From positions 1 to 32,983 of the forward strand of contig CAJXPD010000104.1 of assembly GCA_913057785.1 (NCBI GenBank): a stretch of 32,983 bases of DNA. Direction: 5' to 3'. The position numbers and the translations under genes are program-made. The stretch is from an uncultured Lewinella sp. GTDB taxonomy: Bacteria; Bacteroidota; Bacteroidia; Chitinophagales; Saprospiraceae. The notes beneath the pieces are model-generated. The model worked only from the letters and a program-made list of their open reading frames with translations, was not told where the DNA came from and did no database searches. Below are positions 9,053-18,181 of the stretch, in pieces (the first letter of the stretch is position 1; the number at the start of each line of letters is the position of its first letter).

Positions 9053-9844
9053 ATGAAAAAACTTAATAATATCCTCCTGCTAACGATTGCAGTCTTCTTG
9101 TTTTCTTCTTGTAACAAGGCCAAATTGGCGGAATTACAACGCGAATTGGAATTAAAGGACGACAAGATCGAGTTAATGGAGGAGCAGCTAGGCCATCTAC
9201 AGCAGACTAATGGTAGTCTCCTCGATCGCATGTCAGAGCTTTCCATCATCAATCAAACAGGTGCTGAAAGTATCCAGAAATCACTGGAGAATATGACTCA
9301 GCAATATTCCTTTATCGAAGACCTCACCACCAAGATTCACTCTAAAGATTCCTTGAATTTAGCCTTGGTGATGAACATCAAGCGTTCACTGAGCAATATC
9401 GATGACGATGATGTTCAAGTTGAGGTGAAGGGGGGAGTAGTATATGTGTCCATCTCTGACAAATTATTGTTCCGATCTGGAAGTTCAAAGATAACCAGTG
9501 AGGCAAGCGAAGTCTTGAATAAGTTAGCGCTAGTAATCAACGATCATAGCGATCTAAATATACTGGTAGAAGGGCATACGGATGATGTGCCAATCTCCAA
9601 TTCCTGTATGGATGATAATTGGGACCTTAGTGTTAAGCGGGCCACTTCAGTAGTACGGATGTTAGTAGAAGACTACTATGTAGATCCTACAAGAATGACC
9701 GCGGCTGGGCGATCCGAATTTATCCCAAAGGAGGACAATGGAAGTAGTGCCGGTAGAAGTGCAAACCGTCGTACGGAGATTATCATTACTCCGAAACTAG
9801 ATCAATTCTTCCAGCTTTTGGAAGCTCCTGCAATAGCAGATTGA
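9053..9844 (+). CDS. OmpA/MotB-like peptidoglycan-binding lipoprotein with coiled coil
   Basis: 263 aa. Lipoprotein signal with Cys20 (VFLFSSC). Residues about 23-60 are a charged heptad-like coiled coil (AELQRELELKDDKIELMEEQ). Residues about 125-250 are an OmpA_C domain: LLFRSGSSKIT, then LNILVEGHTDDVPI, NWDLSVKRATSVVRML, DPTRMTAAGRSEF and GRSANRRTEIII. The family binds meso-diaminopimelate of peptidoglycan through the conserved Asp (NWDLS) and Arg (NRRTE). It probably ties the outer membrane, or a membrane complex, to the cell wall. It is a single-gene unit with its own candidate promoter and a strong terminator directly behind. A motor-stator role is not supported because no transmembrane helix or MotA partner is seen. 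Confidence 0.9.
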   Translation: MKKLNNILLLTIAVFLFSSCNKAKLAELQRELELKDDKIELMEEQLGHLQQTNGSLLDRMSELSIINQTGAESIQKSLENMTQQYSFIEDLTTKIHSKDSLNLALVMNIKRSLSNIDDDDVQVEVKGGVVYVSISDKLLFRSGSSKITSEASEVLNKLALVINDHSDLNILVEGHTDDVPISNSCMDDNWDLSVKRATSVVRMLVEDYYVDPTRMTAAGRSEFIPKEDNGSSAGRSANRRTEIIITPKLDQFFQLLEAPAIAD

Positions 9845-9870
9845 GCGATTTGTCATCAACATAAAAGGGA

Positions 9871-9906
9871 AGCCCCTGCCTGTGCAAAAGACAGGCAGGG
9901 GCTTTT
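9871..9906 (+). terminator. Intrinsic terminator, perfect 13-bp stem
   Basis: Arms AGCCCCTGCCTGT (9871-9883) and its exact complement (9891-9903) enclose a 7-nt loop, followed by TTTT. It lies 27 bp after the OmpA-like gene and before the convergent T9SS gene end at 9931. The T-run favours plus-strand termination; the stem could also stop the opposite strand. Confidence 0.85.
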
Positions 9907-9930
9907 ATATTTGGGTAAGATCACTTCGGT

Positions 9931-11070
9931 CTACTTTACTACCACTTTCTGATACCCAGAGAAAGAAGTACCTCTTACCAGAAGTACGTACGTTCCCGGA
10001 GTAAGTTGACCGGGTAGTGAAAAGGTCTGTTGTTGTGGGCCACTAGCTAATCCATTCCAGTTTTCAGTAGCAAGCATTCTGCCTTTCATATCAAAAAGAT
10101 ACGCCTGGGTGCGATCTTCTCGGTTTTCCAAGCTGAATGAGACTTGCACTTGTTCCCTAGCTGGATTAGGAGCTACGCTAAGCGGGCTAAAAGCTCGCTT
10201 GACTTCCTCATTGGATAGCACCACATCAGTTTGAACATAGAAGGTTAAAATTCCTGCTTCCTCACCAACCCCTGGAGGATCGTAATCAACCAATGGAGCC
10301 AGCTGATCTGGGCTGTACCACTCGTAGGAGACCGTACTAGTATTGGTATTGCTGATTACAGATCCGGTAGATAGGCTAGTCGTTACGGTGTTTTCGGTAC
10401 TGTAATGCGTAAATCGAACGGCCTGGTCAAAGTCTCCGAATGGGGTGCTGAGCTGCCCGTAGGCATCATAGACGATGGAATCCCTAGAGCTGGTCACTGT
10501 TCTAGTGTCAAAGTCAACATCCTCTTCAACGTCTTCATCTATTCTGATGAAATGCTCGTTGAAACTGAGCGGAAGCTTGAATTCTAAAGTGGGCATTTGA
10601 TTGACCACGGTACTGGTATCCTCTATGAATGTCCCCAGAATATCAATCTCTGTGATACTAGTGTTGCCTAGATCATAGAGGCCGTCTGCTTGCTGATCAA
10701 CGAAGGAATAGATGTCTGTAAAGAAAAAGAAGTCGATCAATGTTCTAATGGCAAAATCAGCCTCGGGGAAGCTGTCCGCCCCGATTAAGCCGCTGGGCTC
10801 TACGATTTCAAAGGCCAAAAAAGGATCTGCTTTCAGTTCGTCAATAATTTCTTCAGGGGTACCTTCCAAGCTGTCAAGAATACCTGTGAAATCCCAACTT
10901 TGGTCAGCTCCCGCGGAGCCAACCGGGTACTGTTCTGGATTGAATTCCAGAAACAGGCCAATCCATTTGGTTCCCGGGCCTGGGATCAGGCTGGAGTTAA
11001 GGACAGGCTGAGCTTTCAGTAAGGTAAAACAACAGATGGTGAGCACGCTGAGTACAAGTGATTTTTTCAT
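9931..11070 (-). CDS. T9SS-secreted protein with type A C-terminal sorting domain
   Basis: 379 aa. A Sec signal peptide ends at LLKAQ (residues 1-21). The body (about 22-295) is a beta-rich, acidic region without a domain I can name; it has a phrase typical of such Bacteroidota proteins (GPGTKWIGLFLEF, GADQSWDFTGI). Residues about 296-379 are a T9SS type A sorting domain: SPLSVAPNPAREQVQVSF, AYLFDMKGRML, LTPGTYVLLV and a final KVVVK. The protein should be exported, pass the outer membrane through T9SS and have this tail removed when attached to or released from the surface. It lies 38 bp behind the larger T9SS gene and is probably cotranscribed with it. Confidence 0.85.
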   Translation of the reverse strand: MKKSLVLSVLTICCFTLLKAQPVLNSSLIPGPGTKWIGLFLEFNPEQYPVGSAGADQSWDFTGILDSLEGTPEEIIDELKADPFLAFEIVEPSGLIGADSFPEADFAIRTLIDFFFFTDIYSFVDQQADGLYDLGNTSITEIDILGTFIEDTSTVVNQMPTLEFKLPLSFNEHFIRIDEDVEEDVDFDTRTVTSSRDSIVYDAYGQLSTPFGDFDQAVRFTHYSTENTVTTSLSTGSVISNTNTSTVSYEWYSPDQLAPLVDYDPPGVGEEAGILTFYVQTDVVLSNEEVKRAFSPLSVAPNPAREQVQVSFSLENREDRTQAYLFDMKGRMLATENWNGLASGPQQQTFSLPGQLTPGTYVLLVRGTSFSGYQKVVVK

Positions 11071-11108
11071 GATTGTGGTATTGGGTTTTTTAAAGCCTGC
11101 AAGTAAAA

Positions 11109-13991
11109 CTAATTTCTTGATATTGTGAATCTTAATATGTGAGTTTGTTGTCCTACTTTAAGAAAATATGAACCAGGGTTGAGCTGGTCTGTTTGTATTT
11201 GGGTTCGATAGGTTCCTGCTGGGACAGTTCCCATTTCCACTAGTTGACCTAAACTGTTTAGGATACGGTAGGTTTCTTCTTCCTCCGTGTCTGTTTCTAA
11301 GGTGATCTGAGACTGGGCTACTGTCGGAAAGAGTTTCGCCACTCCTGTTTGAACTTGGTATCCCTTAGTGCCTCCCTCCGGTGGTTTAATCCCTGAACTT
11401 TTATCTACGATTACATCATGCTGACAAGTAATTTCCGAGCCATCCTCGAAGGTGATATAGAAGATCGTCCGTATGGTATAGATGTCCCCCGCATCTAAGT
11501 GGAAGTTGTGAAATTGAGAAGATCCATCTCCCGGGTCAATCGTGATGGGCTGTAGGATGTTGGTGAAATTATCTCCAACGATCATGGATTCGGCACGTAC
11601 GGTGATCGGACTACTAGTATTATTGGTAAAAGTGTAGTAAATCAAGAATAATCCATCTGGAGTGCCCGTGAGATCAAAGAATTTTTCACCTCCACAGTCA
11701 ATAGATTCAAATCCTTGTGAGGGGTCATGACTAAAGATAATATCCAGAGGTTGCATCCGCTTGTCGATGATTACCCGATGCTCGCAAGTTATTTCTGTTC
11801 CGTCTGGAAGGGTGATAAATATCTCATAGATGATGGTATAAAGAATACCTGCTTGCAGATTGAAGCCCGTCTGAAAGGTTCTGATATCACCTGGATCCAG
11901 TGGAACTAATGGAAACGTGTAATTTGAATTCTGTTCAATTACAGTTAATTCGATGTTGACATCGATTGGAGTTGGGCTCACATTTTCTAATCTGTAATAC
12001 AAGTAAGTTACCCCATCAGGGGTATCCGTCAAATCAATGAATTCTTCGTCCCCACACTCTACAATCTCATATCCTTGTGACTGATCCAGGCTAAAACCTA
12101 GCTCTATGGGGATACTGCGCTTATCTACAATTACGGTATGTACACAAGTGATTTCAGAACCGTCGGCAAAGGTGATGAAAAAGGTGGTTTGCAGCGTGTA
12201 GATATCTCCCGCATCCAAATGGAAGGTAGCCCCTTGGTATCCGGAATCATTTGGATCAAGAGTGACTGGGTTGAGGATATTGGTAATGCCACCTCCGATC
12301 ACCGTGGTTTCGGCACGAACCACTATGGTGCCATCGCTAGTGTTGCGGAACGAATAGTGCACAGTGAAGGTCCCATCAGGTTCGTTGACCAGATCAAAGA
12401 ATGCCTCGCCACCACATTCAATTTCATCGTAGCCCTGTGCAGGATTGTCAGTAAAACGGACGCTGATCGGGATTTTCCGTTTGTCCACAATCACTGTATG
12501 CTCACAAGTTATTTCTGTTCCATCCTCCAAGGTGATGAAAAAGGTCGTTAGGATGGTATGTAGTTCCCCTTCCGCCAGGATGAAGGAGGCAAATTGTGAA
12601 CCGCCGTCTCCCGGCGCAGCTGTTACTGGATTTAAGATATTGGTAGTCCCACTACCTACTACCGTGGTTTCTGCTCTAACGGTAATGGTACCGTTCGTAC
12701 TATTGGTGAAAGTGTAGTACACGAGGAAGGGGCCCTCCTCCGTATTCGTCAGATCAAAAAACTCCTCGCCTCCGCAATCTATCGGATGATAACCCTGAGG
12801 TGGATCATGACTAAAAATAAGGTCGATTGGCATATACCGTTTATCGACGATTACGCGGTACTGGCAGCTTAATTCTGAACCATCCTCTAGGGTGATGTAG
12901 AAGGTGGTCAAGATGGTATAAATATCACCGGCAGCGAGATTGAAAGCGGGCCCATGGAAGCCGAACTCTCCTGGATCTAAACTGACAAGATCTAGTATCC
13001 CCGTAGTGCTGCTGCCTACCACGGTAGTTTCTGCACGAACGCTAATCGGGCTGCTACTCGTATTTTGGAAAGAATAGTACAACCGAAAGGTACCATCTGG
13101 CTCGTTAATAAGATCAAAATATTCCTCCCCTCCACAATCTATCGGATGGTAGCCCTCCACAGGGTCATCTGTAAAGCTGATGTCCAATGGGATGATTCTT
13201 TTGTCTACTATAACACGATACTCACAAGTTGCCTCCGTTCCATTTGGATAAGTGATGAAAAAGGTCGTAAGAATCGTGTAGATGTCTCCTTCTGCTAAGA
13301 AAAAGGAGGGGCCATGATATCCGCTATCTCCGGGATCCAGCTCGATAGGATTGAGTATGTTAGTCACTATCCCACCTACTACCGTGGTTTCTGCACGGAC
13401 AATAATGGGAAGGTCGATTTGGTTTCGAAAACTGTAGTGTACGCGAAAATTGCCGTCGCTAGGGTCTGTAGTAAGGTCGAAAAAGGATTCCCCACCACAA
13501 TCTACTTCTTCGTAGCCTGCGAGTGGATCATCTGTAAAGCGAAGTAGTAGGGGATCGGGGACTAGACCGAGACCGTACAAAGATACTTGACAGGTGCTTT
13601 GGTTGGGGTCAGAACTCTGGATGGTCAAGGAGCCTTGGTGTGGACCAGGGCTACCCGGTGAAAAGGTGACAGAAAAACTGAGTTGGCCACCTGGTGGAAT
13701 AAAAAGGACACCCTCAAGTGGGAACTCCAGCTCGACGCTGAAATGTTCAAATCCAGCTAGATCATAACCGTAGATAAACAAGGGGGCTTTACCCGTATTG
13801 GTAATGGTAAGGATTCGTTCTGTGGAAGACCCTACTTCTTGACTTTCGAAGGAAATGGTAGACCTGTCGCAGAGGAGCACCTGGTCATCTACAGACATTT
13901 GTATTTCACTATACAGCCCGGGGTAAACTTGCCCTTGGGCGATGCTTATGCTGGTAAGGCAAAGGAGAAAGAGGTAAATTTTACGATACAT
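11109..13991 (-). CDS. Large T9SS cargo: ASH-like domain plus six 120-residue repeats and sorting domain
   Basis: Start placed at ATG 13991 (MYRKIYLFLLC...SIAQGQ), which gives a clean signal peptide; a longer frame to 14057 would need a GTG start and puts 22 residues in front of it. 960 aa. Residues about 35-142 resemble choice-of-anchor/ASH domains (VGSSTERILTITNTGKAPLF, FSPGSPGPHQGSLTI). Residues about 148-868 are six tandem repeats of 119-121 residues with the core GYxxIxCGGExFFDL, VRAETTVVG, LDPGDxG, AGDIYTILTTFFIT, DGSEITC and VIVDKR. Each has two conserved Cys about 80 residues apart, suggesting a disulfide per repeat. Repeat 5 is the most divergent. Residues about 885-960 are a T9SS sorting domain (LFPTVAQSQITLE, LNSLGQLVEMG, LNPGSYFLKV). 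Probably a surface or matrix stalk protein. Confidence 0.87.
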   Translation of the reverse strand: MYRKIYLFLLCLTSISIAQGQVYPGLYSEIQMSVDDQVLLCDRSTISFESQEVGSSTERILTITNTGKAPLFIYGYDLAGFEHFSVELEFPLEGVLFIPPGGQLSFSVTFSPGSPGPHQGSLTIQSSDPNQSTCQVSLYGLGLVPDPLLLRFTDDPLAGYEEVDCGGESFFDLTTDPSDGNFRVHYSFRNQIDLPIIVRAETTVVGGIVTNILNPIELDPGDSGYHGPSFFLAEGDIYTILTTFFITYPNGTEATCEYRVIVDKRIIPLDISFTDDPVEGYHPIDCGGEEYFDLINEPDGTFRLYYSFQNTSSSPISVRAETTVVGSSTTGILDLVSLDPGEFGFHGPAFNLAAGDIYTILTTFYITLEDGSELSCQYRVIVDKRYMPIDLIFSHDPPQGYHPIDCGGEEFFDLTNTEEGPFLVYYTFTNSTNGTITVRAETTVVGSGTTNILNPVTAAPGDGGSQFASFILAEGELHTILTTFFITLEDGTEITCEHTVIVDKRKIPISVRFTDNPAQGYDEIECGGEAFFDLVNEPDGTFTVHYSFRNTSDGTIVVRAETTVIGGGITNILNPVTLDPNDSGYQGATFHLDAGDIYTLQTTFFITFADGSEITCVHTVIVDKRSIPIELGFSLDQSQGYEIVECGDEEFIDLTDTPDGVTYLYYRLENVSPTPIDVNIELTVIEQNSNYTFPLVPLDPGDIRTFQTGFNLQAGILYTIIYEIFITLPDGTEITCEHRVIIDKRMQPLDIIFSHDPSQGFESIDCGGEKFFDLTGTPDGLFLIYYTFTNNTSSPITVRAESMIVGDNFTNILQPITIDPGDGSSQFHNFHLDAGDIYTIRTIFYITFEDGSEITCQHDVIVDKSSGIKPPEGGTKGYQVQTGVAKLFPTVAQSQITLETDTEEEETYRILNSLGQLVEMGTVPAGTYRTQIQTDQLNPGSYFLKVGQQTHILRFTISRN
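11388..13550 (-). repeat. Six tandem 360-bp coding repeats
   Basis: The codons for the conserved Cys-Gly-Gly block recur at about 11697, 12057, 12417, 12777, 13137 and 13498. Repeats 2-6 are spaced exactly 360 bp and repeat 1 is offset by a single codon. Similarity is clear at DNA and protein level, but the copies have diverged, so this is an old domain amplification and not a recent expansion. Confidence 0.9.
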
Positions 13992-14502
13992 TTGTTTAGA
14001 ATTTGAGAGAAATAGCGTTATGGAAATGAGGTGGAGCCTCCCACTGAGGAAAATCACTAATCAATCCTATTGGGGAGAACTCCATGCAAGTATTTTAGCT
14101 CGATTGTTCATGACTTCAGTACTAGGTCCTGGGCCAGTAACCGTTCACTTTTTTGGCAATACATGCCATAGGGATCACGACAGTCACCACCGAAAATCTA
14201 GGCTGAACAATCATTTCTAGTTCATTTTATAGTAAAGGGTGTAAGCCAAATCTTTGTGAGATGTTATAGATAGCAGGAACAAGCACTTGAGGGGTTGTGC
14301 AGATCAATATTGTGTCAACCCGTTTTGTGCTACAATTCTTTTAAATGGCTTATGATTGGCATCTTTATCACGCGTTTAAATATCTTTTTCTTGGTAATAT
14401 ATTGCAGTGCCGATTTATCAGGGGATAGGCTAGGCGGACCAATGGTTAATTTGACTTTTCGGACAGAGTTGGTTAGATTTGGGCCAATTAACGACTTCCA
14501 CG
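13992..14502. other. Gene-free divergent spacer (511 bp)
   Basis: This lies between the large T9SS gene (minus) and the propeller kinase (plus). Short open frames here (for example 14020-14220 and 14295-14597) have no recognisable protein features. A weak plus-strand -7-like element TATCTTTT is at 14381-14388, with TTG 22 bp upstream at 14356-14358, a spacing longer than usual. I see no convincing minus-strand promoter, RNA gene or long inverted repeat. Confidence 0.5.
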
Positions 14503-17388
14503 ATGCGTTACCAGATACTGGTATTGGTTCCCCTATTATTTCTTCCTTGCCTTTCTTGGGAACAAAACTTCTTTTTTCGCCAATACACCACTTCTGATGG
14601 ACTTCCGAGTAGTAACGTATTCGCTTTCGACCAGGATAGTGATCAGTTGCTTTGGATGGGGACTTCCAATGGTCTCTGCAGCTTTGATGGGAAGAATTTC
14701 AAGTTGTATTCTGTGGAGCATGGTCTGGTCAATAACATTATTTATGGTTTGTCTATTGATCAACAGGATCGGAAGTGGTTGAGTACCATGGCAGGGCAGC
14801 CCTCCTATTTCGAGCGTGGACAGGGGCATGTTCCTACTTGGGCAGATAGCCTGGTGGTTGGTAATTATTACTTTCAATGCATAGATACATTTATCTGGTT
14901 CTCTGGAGTAGATTTAGCCTCCACCCATAAACCGAGGCCTGTCATTCACATCGGATCCGACCATAAACTGTACCCAACAGAGGTGATCAGTGGTTGGGAA
15001 GGACCTGCTGGAGTCCAAGTGGATTCGATCACCTACTTCGCCGATAATCGGCGCCTCTACCGCTTGGCTTCGGAAGTGCCTGAGCAGGTTCCAGGCTTGG
15101 AGTTGCCGCCTAGGTTGACGGAGTGCCGTGCCCTGGAGGCGGGCATGATTTGCATCCAGCGAGAGGCTAGAAATGCTGATCGAGTGATATACATTGATCT
15201 AGCGCAAAAACAAGTGTATAATCTTAATCAGCTAAATCCCTATCTTTCAAAGACTAAGGTTAATACCATCCTTGTTGATGGGAAAGGCCATGTTTGGTTG
15301 GGGATGAAGAATGAACTACTTTACCTGGAAGATAAAGATGCCACACCTAAGTCTGTTCTACCGGAGGTTTTTGTCAATGATCTCCATTATGATCACGAGG
15401 GTAACTTATGGGTGAGTACCGAAGGGAAAGGAATGTTTCTACTGGTATCGAGCGAAGTGAGATCATTGGAAATCACAAGGGAGAAGAACTTCATCGTCCG
15501 AACAATGGAAGTTGATGGATCAGGTAACATCCACGTCGGATACATTAGTGGATGGGTGGATGTATTTGACCATGAGTTTAACCTAATAAGAAGTAACAAA
15601 TACAGCCAATATAGGATCGTCGATATCCTTACAGATGAGGGGGGATCTTGGGTGGCCAGCAATCAAGAGGTATTTAGAGTAGACAACTCAGGAAATGTTC
15701 TGAAGGTTTATAAGACCGCTTCACCCATAAAATCCCTGGGGCTCATGGCTGGCAAGTTATATGTGTTGTCCTATAACATAGAAATGCTTGAGGGAGATAC
15801 CATTGTCAATTCTGGAATTCCTTTTCCCGCCCGAATGTATTCCAATTACACGATTGATGAAGATAATATGTGGTTGGGTTCTACCGATGGCCTTTTCAAG
15901 TTGAGTGGAGGAGCCGTTAGACAAGTAGCTAAAGAAGAAATATATACGGATATACGCGGGATCAGTGCTGACCATTTGGGACGTTTCTGGATCGCCACAG
16001 CTGGGCAGGGGATCTTTGTCATCGAGCAAGATACGATTGTACAGCATGTCACTGTCGGACAAGGTCTATCCAGTAATCTGTGTATGCATCAGCAAGTGGA
16101 TGGTAAAACGATGTGGGTATCCACTAATCTGGGGATTAACAAGATTGATGTTGAAACGGGTACTATTCAGGTGTTTAATGAGCAGGATGGCCTTTCTACA
16201 GGGGAAGTAAAGTATTTAGGCTTAGTAGACAGCTTCGTGTTGGCAGCTTCATCCGGAGGAATAGACATATTCCCCAAGAGAATTGCCTCTTTTGTGGACC
16301 CTCCAATCCTCAAATTGAGTGCTATATTGGCAGATAAGGATACCTTATTGGATCAGCAATCTTATGTATTGCCCTATCACCAGAATGATCTAGTGGCGAA
16401 ACTCAGTTCTGTTTCGTTCAAGAGTTTAGGAAACATTACTTATGCCTATAAACTGGAGGGACTCAATAAGGATTGGATAGAGACGTCTGACGAACAATTG
16501 AGTTGGGCTGCTGTTCCTCCCGGGAATTATCGGTTGAAAGTGAAAGTCAAAGGAAGTGGCGGCAGTTGGAGCGACATAATTGAAAGGCAGATCATCGTTC
16601 AGCTCCCCTGGTGGAGACAATGGTGGTTTATTTTGGCCATTGCTTTACTTTTTGCGGGCACTTTAGTTTTTGCTTATCAGCGACAGCAAGCTAAGTTTCA
16701 GCGCGAAACGGAACTTCAGCGGCGGATGCAGAATCTGCAGTTGACAGCGCTCAGAGCACAAATGAATCCTCACTTCATGTTCAATGCGCTAAGTTCCATA
16801 CAAGAATTCATCAACAATAGTGACTTGGAGTCCGCCAATCTATACCTTAGTCGATTTGCCTCCTTAGTTCGTAGTGTTTTAAATCATTCCACCCAAGAAA
16901 GGATTAGTTTAGAAGAGGAAGTTAGCCAGCTCGAGTTGTATCTTACCTTAGAAAACTTGAGATTTGATCAACGGATACACTACGACCTTTTAATCAAGCG
17001 CCCCATACAAGCCAGCAAAGTATTTATCCCGACTATGATCATCCAGCCCTTTGTTGAAAATGCCTTGAACCACGGACTTTTTCATCGAAAGGAAGAGAAG
17101 AGACTGCAGGTTCGTTTTCAGCAGCTAGGTGATCACATACTCCACTGCCAAATTGAAGATAATGGAATCGGCCGACAACGATCCATGGAAATCAACGAAC
17201 ATAAGAAGTACAAAGGTAGATCCAAAGGTATACAGGTAACTCGAGATCGACTAGAATTGATCAATAAGACCAATGAGGGGAAGATTGCTTTGGAAATAGA
17301 AGATTTAGTCGATGAAAGAGGAAACCCAAGCGGGACCTTAGTGCACTTGATGATCCCTTTCTCTTCTACTAAAGATGGCACGGCATGA
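14503..17388 (+). CDS. Propeller-sensor histidine kinase (Reg_prop, Y_Y_Y, LytS-type kinase)
   Basis: ATG 14503 is preferred because it gives a signal peptide (MRYQILVLVPLLFLPCLS); the longer frame from 14479 starts with TTG. 961 aa. Residues about 25-620 are beta-propeller repeats of the two-component-regulator type (DGLPSSNVFAFDQDSDQLLWMG, VDGKGHVWLGM, DHEGNLWVSTEGKGM, ADHLGRFWIATAGQGI). A Y_Y_Y domain follows (ITYAYKLEGLNKDWIE, VPPGNYRLKVKV). One transmembrane helix lies near 708-728. The kinase core has H757 in RAQMNPHFMFNALSSIQEFI and ATPase motifs VENALNHG and IEDNGIGR. The periplasmic propeller should sense an extracellular ligand, often a glycan in Bacteroidota, and pass phosphate to the LytTR protein whose ATG overlaps its stop by 4 nt. 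Confidence 0.92.
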   Translation: MRYQILVLVPLLFLPCLSWEQNFFFRQYTTSDGLPSSNVFAFDQDSDQLLWMGTSNGLCSFDGKNFKLYSVEHGLVNNIIYGLSIDQQDRKWLSTMAGQPSYFERGQGHVPTWADSLVVGNYYFQCIDTFIWFSGVDLASTHKPRPVIHIGSDHKLYPTEVISGWEGPAGVQVDSITYFADNRRLYRLASEVPEQVPGLELPPRLTECRALEAGMICIQREARNADRVIYIDLAQKQVYNLNQLNPYLSKTKVNTILVDGKGHVWLGMKNELLYLEDKDATPKSVLPEVFVNDLHYDHEGNLWVSTEGKGMFLLVSSEVRSLEITREKNFIVRTMEVDGSGNIHVGYISGWVDVFDHEFNLIRSNKYSQYRIVDILTDEGGSWVASNQEVFRVDNSGNVLKVYKTASPIKSLGLMAGKLYVLSYNIEMLEGDTIVNSGIPFPARMYSNYTIDEDNMWLGSTDGLFKLSGGAVRQVAKEEIYTDIRGISADHLGRFWIATAGQGIFVIEQDTIVQHVTVGQGLSSNLCMHQQVDGKTMWVSTNLGINKIDVETGTIQVFNEQDGLSTGEVKYLGLVDSFVLAASSGGIDIFPKRIASFVDPPILKLSAILADKDTLLDQQSYVLPYHQNDLVAKLSSVSFKSLGNITYAYKLEGLNKDWIETSDEQLSWAAVPPGNYRLKVKVKGSGGSWSDIIERQIIVQLPWWRQWWFILAIALLFAGTLVFAYQRQQAKFQRETELQRRMQNLQLTALRAQMNPHFMFNALSSIQEFINNSDLESANLYLSRFASLVRSVLNHSTQERISLEEEVSQLELYLTLENLRFDQRIHYDLLIKRPIQASKVFIPTMIIQPFVENALNHGLFHRKEEKRLQVRFQQLGDHILHCQIEDNGIGRQRSMEINEHKKYKGRSKGIQVTRDRLELINKTNEGKIALEIEDLVDERGNPSGTLVHLMIPFSSTKDGTA

Positions 17389-18113
17389 AATCAGTAATCA
17401 TTGATGACGAAGCGGGGAGTCGGAATAATTTGAAGTTTTTGCTAGAACGTTTTTGCCCACAAGTTGAAATAGCGGGCTGGGCTGCCGATGCCGAAGAAGG
17501 CCTAAATTTAATCACTACCGAAGAACCGGACCTGGTTTTTCTCGATATCGAAATGCCAGAGCAAGATGGCTTTCAGCTCATCGAAAAATTGCCCAGCTAT
17601 AATCGTCCCAAAATCATATTTACTACTGCCTATGAGCAGTATGCTGTCAAAGCCTTTAAAGTGTCTGCCGTGGATTACCTCCTAAAACCCATCGATATTG
17701 ATGAGTTAAAGACCACTGTACAGCGAATCGAAAAAGAAATGAATATGGCTTGGAAGGAAGCCATGCAGCGATTTAGAGAGGAAAGTCACAAGAAGCTGGT
17801 GATCCCGCATCAGTCTGGAATTACTTTTCTAGAGGAAAGTGAGATCATATGTTTAGAAGCCAACCGCAACTATACTGAAATTCATATCAAAAAAGACAAG
17901 AAGATTATGGTAGCCAAAACTCTCGGAGATTTCGAGGATCTTTTGACTTCCAGCTCTTTTTTTCGAGCTCACCGAAGTTTTATCATTAATTTACAGGCCC
18001 TGGAACAATGGGTGAATAAAGACGGGGGATACTTATTAATGAGTAATCAATTGCGTGTCCCCTTAGCGAGAAACCGAAGGGAAAAATTCTTCAAATTGAT
18101 TCATGCCATTTGA
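17385..18113 (+). CDS. LytTR-family response regulator
   Basis: 242 aa. Receiver domain at about 1-120 with acidic pair D7/D8, phospho-acceptor D54 in LVFLDIEMPEQDG, TTAYEQYAVKAF and the Lys in YLLKPID. A LytTR DNA-binding domain covers about 138-240 (EIICLEANRNYTEIHI, SFFRAHRSFIINL, VPLARNRREKF). It is the expected target of the upstream kinase: ATGA overlap and the LytS/LytTR pairing both support it. Its DNA targets cannot be seen directly; neighbouring secreted-protein genes are candidates only by position. Confidence 0.95.
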   Translation: MKSVIIDDEAGSRNNLKFLLERFCPQVEIAGWAADAEEGLNLITTEEPDLVFLDIEMPEQDGFQLIEKLPSYNRPKIIFTTAYEQYAVKAFKVSAVDYLLKPIDIDELKTTVQRIEKEMNMAWKEAMQRFREESHKKLVIPHQSGITFLEESEIICLEANRNYTEIHIKKDKKIMVAKTLGDFEDLLTSSSFFRAHRSFIINLQALEQWVNKDGGYLLMSNQLRVPLARNRREKFFKLIHAI

Positions 18114-18181
18114 TCAACCTGCATGATGACGTGTCAGAAGGCATAAGGGAATTTCGACAACAGTAACAAAACATACGGAAG

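Noticed and set aside
12138..12717. Several plus-strand open frames of 90-137 codons inside the large T9SS gene
   Set aside because: They recur at the same place in each 360-bp unit, as expected for shadows of a repeated gene.
11388..13550. Regular repeats that might be taken for a CRISPR or satellite array
   Set aside because: The units are 360 bp, fully coding, and diverged mostly as protein domains do; no short identical repeats with unique spacers.
14295..14503. Start of the propeller kinase at the TTG codon 14479
   Set aside because: The ATG at 14503 directly begins a good signal peptide; the upstream eight residues add nothing.
14020..14597. Small open frames (66 and 100 codons) in the spacer before the propeller kinase
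   Set aside because: No protein features; the second overlaps the start of the kinase gene in another frame.
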